DNA from: CAIWTU01 sp035686205
Lineage (GTDB): Bacteria > Desulfobacterota > Desulfuromonadia > Geobacterales > Geobacteraceae
Reading direction: 5' to 3'
NCBI GenBank assembly: GCA_035686205.1
Contig: DASRZQ010000190.1
Location: 1-7,432, forward strand
Length of the DNA: 7,432 bases
Shown here: positions 5,592-7,432 of the stretch, in pieces
Position numbering within the stretch: the first letter of the stretch is position 1
How the letters are laid out: every line of letters begins with the position of its first letter
Made by a program: the position numbers and the translations under genes
The notes under the pieces: model-generated
Databases searched by the model: none
Seen by the model: the letters and a program-made list of their open reading frames with translations, nothing else
What the model was told of the DNA's origin: nothing

Positions 5592-6395
5592 TCAATGCTG
5601 GCAGCGGGGGCAGTAAACAGTGCTCCGGTTGCCGAGCCGGAGCACTTCCAGCATGCCTCCGCAACTGGTGCAGGCATCCTTTCCCCGCCCGTACACATCG
5701 AAATTCAGCGGATGATATGCCACCGTGTCTTCCGCCGCACGGTAGGTGCTTCCCTGATCGATCGACTCCTGCAATACCTCGCGGACGGCAATGGCCAAAC
5801 GCTCACATTCGGAACGGCTGAGGGAGGACGCGGCCCGGTCGGGGCGGATGCCGGCGCGGAAAAGAGCCTCGTTTGCATAGATATTTCCGACTCCTGCGAC
5901 AATTGCCATGTTCATGATCAGCTGTTTTACCGCTATCCTGCGTGTCCGGCTCACCCCGAAGAGATAGGAGCCGCTAAAGTCCGCGGTCAACGGTTCCGGG
6001 CCGATACCGGCCAGGAGCGGGTAATTCGCGGGGGCATCCTGGGTCCAGGCCACGGTGCCGAACTTTCGCGGGTCGTGGAAACGCAGCACGGAGCCGTCGG
6101 CAAGAACCAGGTCAAGGTGGTCGTGCTTCCCGGGAGGAGTTGCCCCGGGGAGCAGCCGGAGAAATCCGGTCATCCCCAGATGGATTATGAGCCACCCGGC
6201 TTCGCAATTAAACAGCAGGTATTTCCCCCGCCGCTCGACGGACCCGACCGTTCGCCCCTGCAGGGACCTCTCAAGCTCAGTCGGCACCGTTAGCCGGAGC
6301 TTCCGCGTCCGGACCTCCACCTTTTCGATCCTTTTGCCCGTTATTTCCCGCTCCAGCCTGCGTCGGGTGAGTTCCACCTCGGGAAGTTCCGGCAC
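5592..6395 (-). CDS. mutM: Formamidopyrimidine-DNA glycosylase (Fpg/MutM)
   Basis: A 267-residue bifunctional glycosylase/AP lyase that excises 8-oxoguanine and ring-opened purines. The start must be GTG at 6395 because Fpg needs proline next to the initiator as its catalytic nucleophile: the protein then begins (M)PELPEVE, with AAGGAGG (6401-6407) five bases upstream. A longer frame from an ATG at 6452 would bury that proline. Other active-site features are present: E3 and E6, the lysine in RRGKYLLF (K58 counting Met), the HLGMTG loop (72-77), HDPRKFG (107-113), the helix-two-turn-helix with VGNIYANEALF (169-179), and a C-terminal zinc finger C242, C245, C262, C265. All key residues are intact, so it should be active. 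The promoter is not clear. Confidence 0.97.
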   Translation of the reverse strand: MPELPEVELTRRRLEREITGKRIEKVEVRTRKLRLTVPTELERSLQGRTVGSVERRGKYLLFNCEAGWLIIHLGMTGFLRLLPGATPPGKHDHLDLVLADGSVLRFHDPRKFGTVAWTQDAPANYPLLAGIGPEPLTADFSGSYLFGVSRTRRIAVKQLIMNMAIVAGVGNIYANEALFRAGIRPDRAASSLSRSECERLAIAVREVLQESIDQGSTYRAAEDTVAYHPLNFDVYGRGKDACTSCGGMLEVLRLGNRSTVYCPRCQH

Positions 6396-6538
6396 TTTTT
6401 CCTCCTTCGGGCAACCGCTCTCGTTTGCTTGGAGCTTGTTCGCAAATAACATTCAGCCGCAACTTCCGGCGATGTTGCCCTCACACCCCAGAAAGCAGTT
6501 TACCAGAATTTGTCTACTTTTTGGCAATTGCATTGCAG

Positions 6539-6547
6539 TGATATAAT
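6539..6547 (+). promoter_or_regulatory. Extended -10 promoter for the 178-residue gene
   Basis: A perfect TATAAT (6542-6547) preceded by TGA forms an extended -10. A TTGGCA (6521-6526) lies 15 bases upstream as a weak, tightly spaced -35. It lies in the 230-base divergent gap with mutM, implying a leader of about 75 bases. A second TATAAT at 6588-6593 lacks any -35 or TG extension. Confidence 0.55.
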
Positions 6548-6625
6548 GACCTTACGACTCTTATCAATTCGGCTCATAATATGTCACTATAATAAGCAGA
6601 CTGAACGTCTTTCAGGATTTTTGAT

Positions 6626-7162
6626 ATGGGCGAAGTTGCAACTGTAATACCGATAGGCATTCACAAGTTGAAAAGGCTGAAGATGCAACTGCCGCCGGCG
6701 CGCCTTTTCGACGAACCGCTGGGCTGTTCCGGCAACAGGCGGTTTTTCGCCCTGTACTGGTCGCGAGCGGACCGGGTGCCCGTCCTGAATGACGGGCTCT
6801 TCGAAATTGTCGGAGCACCGGATCCGTATCGTGTGTGGAGATATCACCCTAAAGTCATTGCGGCGCTTGAGGAGTATAACATCGGCGACACCGCAATATC
6901 CGCTGATCACTGGCTTCTGGTGGACCGCAAATCGCGGGCGCTTTATGTCGGAAAAGTGTGGGATGTGCTGGCAATTCTCGATTTACAGAAGAACGGTACT
7001 CTGGAACCGTATCATGAAACCGGACCTTCCTCCAATTCCAGGGATTTAAAGAACCTGGAAGGGGGAGGCACGGCCGCACCGGGAAAGAAGTACAAAAAAC
7101 CGCTTTTTTCCGGCATGAAACTTCTCAATGAACTGGAGGCGTGGATTAACGCGAATATATAG
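6626..7162 (+). CDS. Uncharacterised 178-residue protein
   Basis: I do not recognise this family. The start at 6626 is supported by AGGA (6614-6617) 8 bases upstream and by a TATAAT promoter. The protein is soluble, with no signal peptide or membrane segment. Residues 40-120 form a compact tryptophan- and tyrosine-rich core (FFALYWSRADRVP, DPYRVWRYHP, ISADHWLLVDRKSRALYVGK), with alternating short strands and helices. A basic, Gly/Pro-rich linker follows (about 132-160, including GGGTAAPGKKYKK), then a short C-terminal helix (MKLLNELEAWI). Codon use looks like the neighbouring genes. It is divergent from mutM and convergent with the methyltransferase fragment, so it appears to be a single-gene unit. 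The core and linker suggest a small domain with a flexible tail; no function is inferred. Confidence 0.8.
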   Translation: MGEVATVIPIGIHKLKRLKMQLPPARLFDEPLGCSGNRRFFALYWSRADRVPVLNDGLFEIVGAPDPYRVWRYHPKVIAALEEYNIGDTAISADHWLLVDRKSRALYVGKVWDVLAILDLQKNGTLEPYHETGPSSNSRDLKNLEGGGTAAPGKKYKKPLFSGMKLLNELEAWINANI

Positions 7163-7273
7163 GTGACTGATTTATGGGGAAACAGGGTCAATAGAATGGT
7201 CGGGCAATACAGTCTGACTATAAGCGCCAGACCTCGTGGTCGACCGGGAAAATGTACCTGACGCCTTTTCCCC

Positions 7274-7432
7274 CTACCAAATATACGGAACGAGGCGGTA
7301 GCGCACCTTGCGCATGTATTCCGTGTATCCTTCCAAGTTCCGGGCAAGTACTTTCTCTTCGTTTGCGATGCGGAAATACAGGATGGGCAGGAAGAGCGGA
7401 ACGAGAAGCAGCGACCACCACGAGCCAAGCGC
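7274..7432 (-). CDS. Isoprenylcysteine carboxyl methyltransferase-like membrane protein, C-terminal fragment
   Basis: The last 52 codons of a minus-strand gene whose start lies beyond the right edge. A hydrophobic segment (about SWWSLLLVPLFLPILYF) is followed by RIANEEKVLARNLEGYTEYMRKVRYRLVPYIW and TAG. A closing transmembrane helix, then R-x-x-x-E-E-x-x-L, a GYxEY and a basic RLVP end, is the normal C-terminus of bacterial ICMT-like/phospholipid methyltransferase-like proteins, where the Glu and Arg residues help bind S-adenosylmethionine. The substrate cannot be told from the fragment. It converges on the 178-residue gene with 111 bases between; that gap holds only a weak possible stem (7212-7216 with 7228-7232) and no clear terminator. 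Confidence 0.65.
   Translation of the reverse strand, partial: ALGSWWSLLLVPLFLPILYFRIANEEKVLARNLEGYTEYMRKVRYRLVPYIW

Noticed and set aside
5441..5698. Possible 86-residue N-terminal extension of the nitroreductase
   Set aside because: The extension overlaps mutM out of frame, resembles no nitroreductase, and the ATG at 5440 has a strong GGGAGGTG site and matches the family start.
6396..6452. Longer MutM start at the ATG of 6452
   Set aside because: Fpg requires proline directly after the initiator residue; only the GTG at 6395 provides this, and it has the AAGGAGG site.

Overview
The window looks like core chromosome from a Geobacter-like deltaproteobacterium (Desulfuromonadia). The best pointer is at 4095-4175: a GEMM-I family riboswitch of the GEMM-Ib type, which is typical of Geobacter and relatives. 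It precedes a gene for a VPLPA-CTERM (PEP-CTERM-type) exported protein. The housekeeping genes fit this but do not prove it.

Left part (1-3461, all minus strand, read right to left): larB, larC, pgpA and the first 232 codons of cinA. LarB and LarC make and metallate the nickel-pincer nucleotide (NPN) cofactor. PgpA makes phosphatidylglycerol. CinA is a nucleotide-processing protein. larC and pgpA overlap by ATGA. Two inverted-repeat elements interrupt the cluster: about 100 bp between larB and larC (2600-2695), and about 180 bp between pgpA and cinA (721-896). One arm of the second forms the last codons and stop of pgpA.

Middle part (3462-4927, plus strand): a 73-residue orphan gene with an excellent ribosome binding site and its own terminator, then a sigma70 promoter, a riboswitch aptamer, an overlapping intrinsic terminator and the gene it controls. 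The aptamer has A at the position equivalent to Vc2 G20, and a C-G pair where Vc2 has G21-C46. These mark the 3',3'-cGAMP-sensing branch rather than the c-di-GMP branch. The controlled gene encodes a secreted protein with a PA-IL (LecA)-like calcium/sugar-binding domain and a VPLPA sorting tail. My reading is that cGAMP lets transcription pass the terminator, so the cell displays this protein in response to the signal. This is the most interesting part of the window.

Right part (4928-7432): a nitroreductase and mutM (Fpg DNA glycosylase) on the minus strand, then a divergent 178-residue orphan gene on the plus strand behind an extended -10 promoter, and the C-terminal 52 codons of a minus-strand membrane methyltransferase of the isoprenylcysteine carboxyl methyltransferase type, cut by the window edge.

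Two starts are non-ATG: larC uses TTG and mutM uses GTG. No tRNA, rRNA, CRISPR array or transposase gene was seen.
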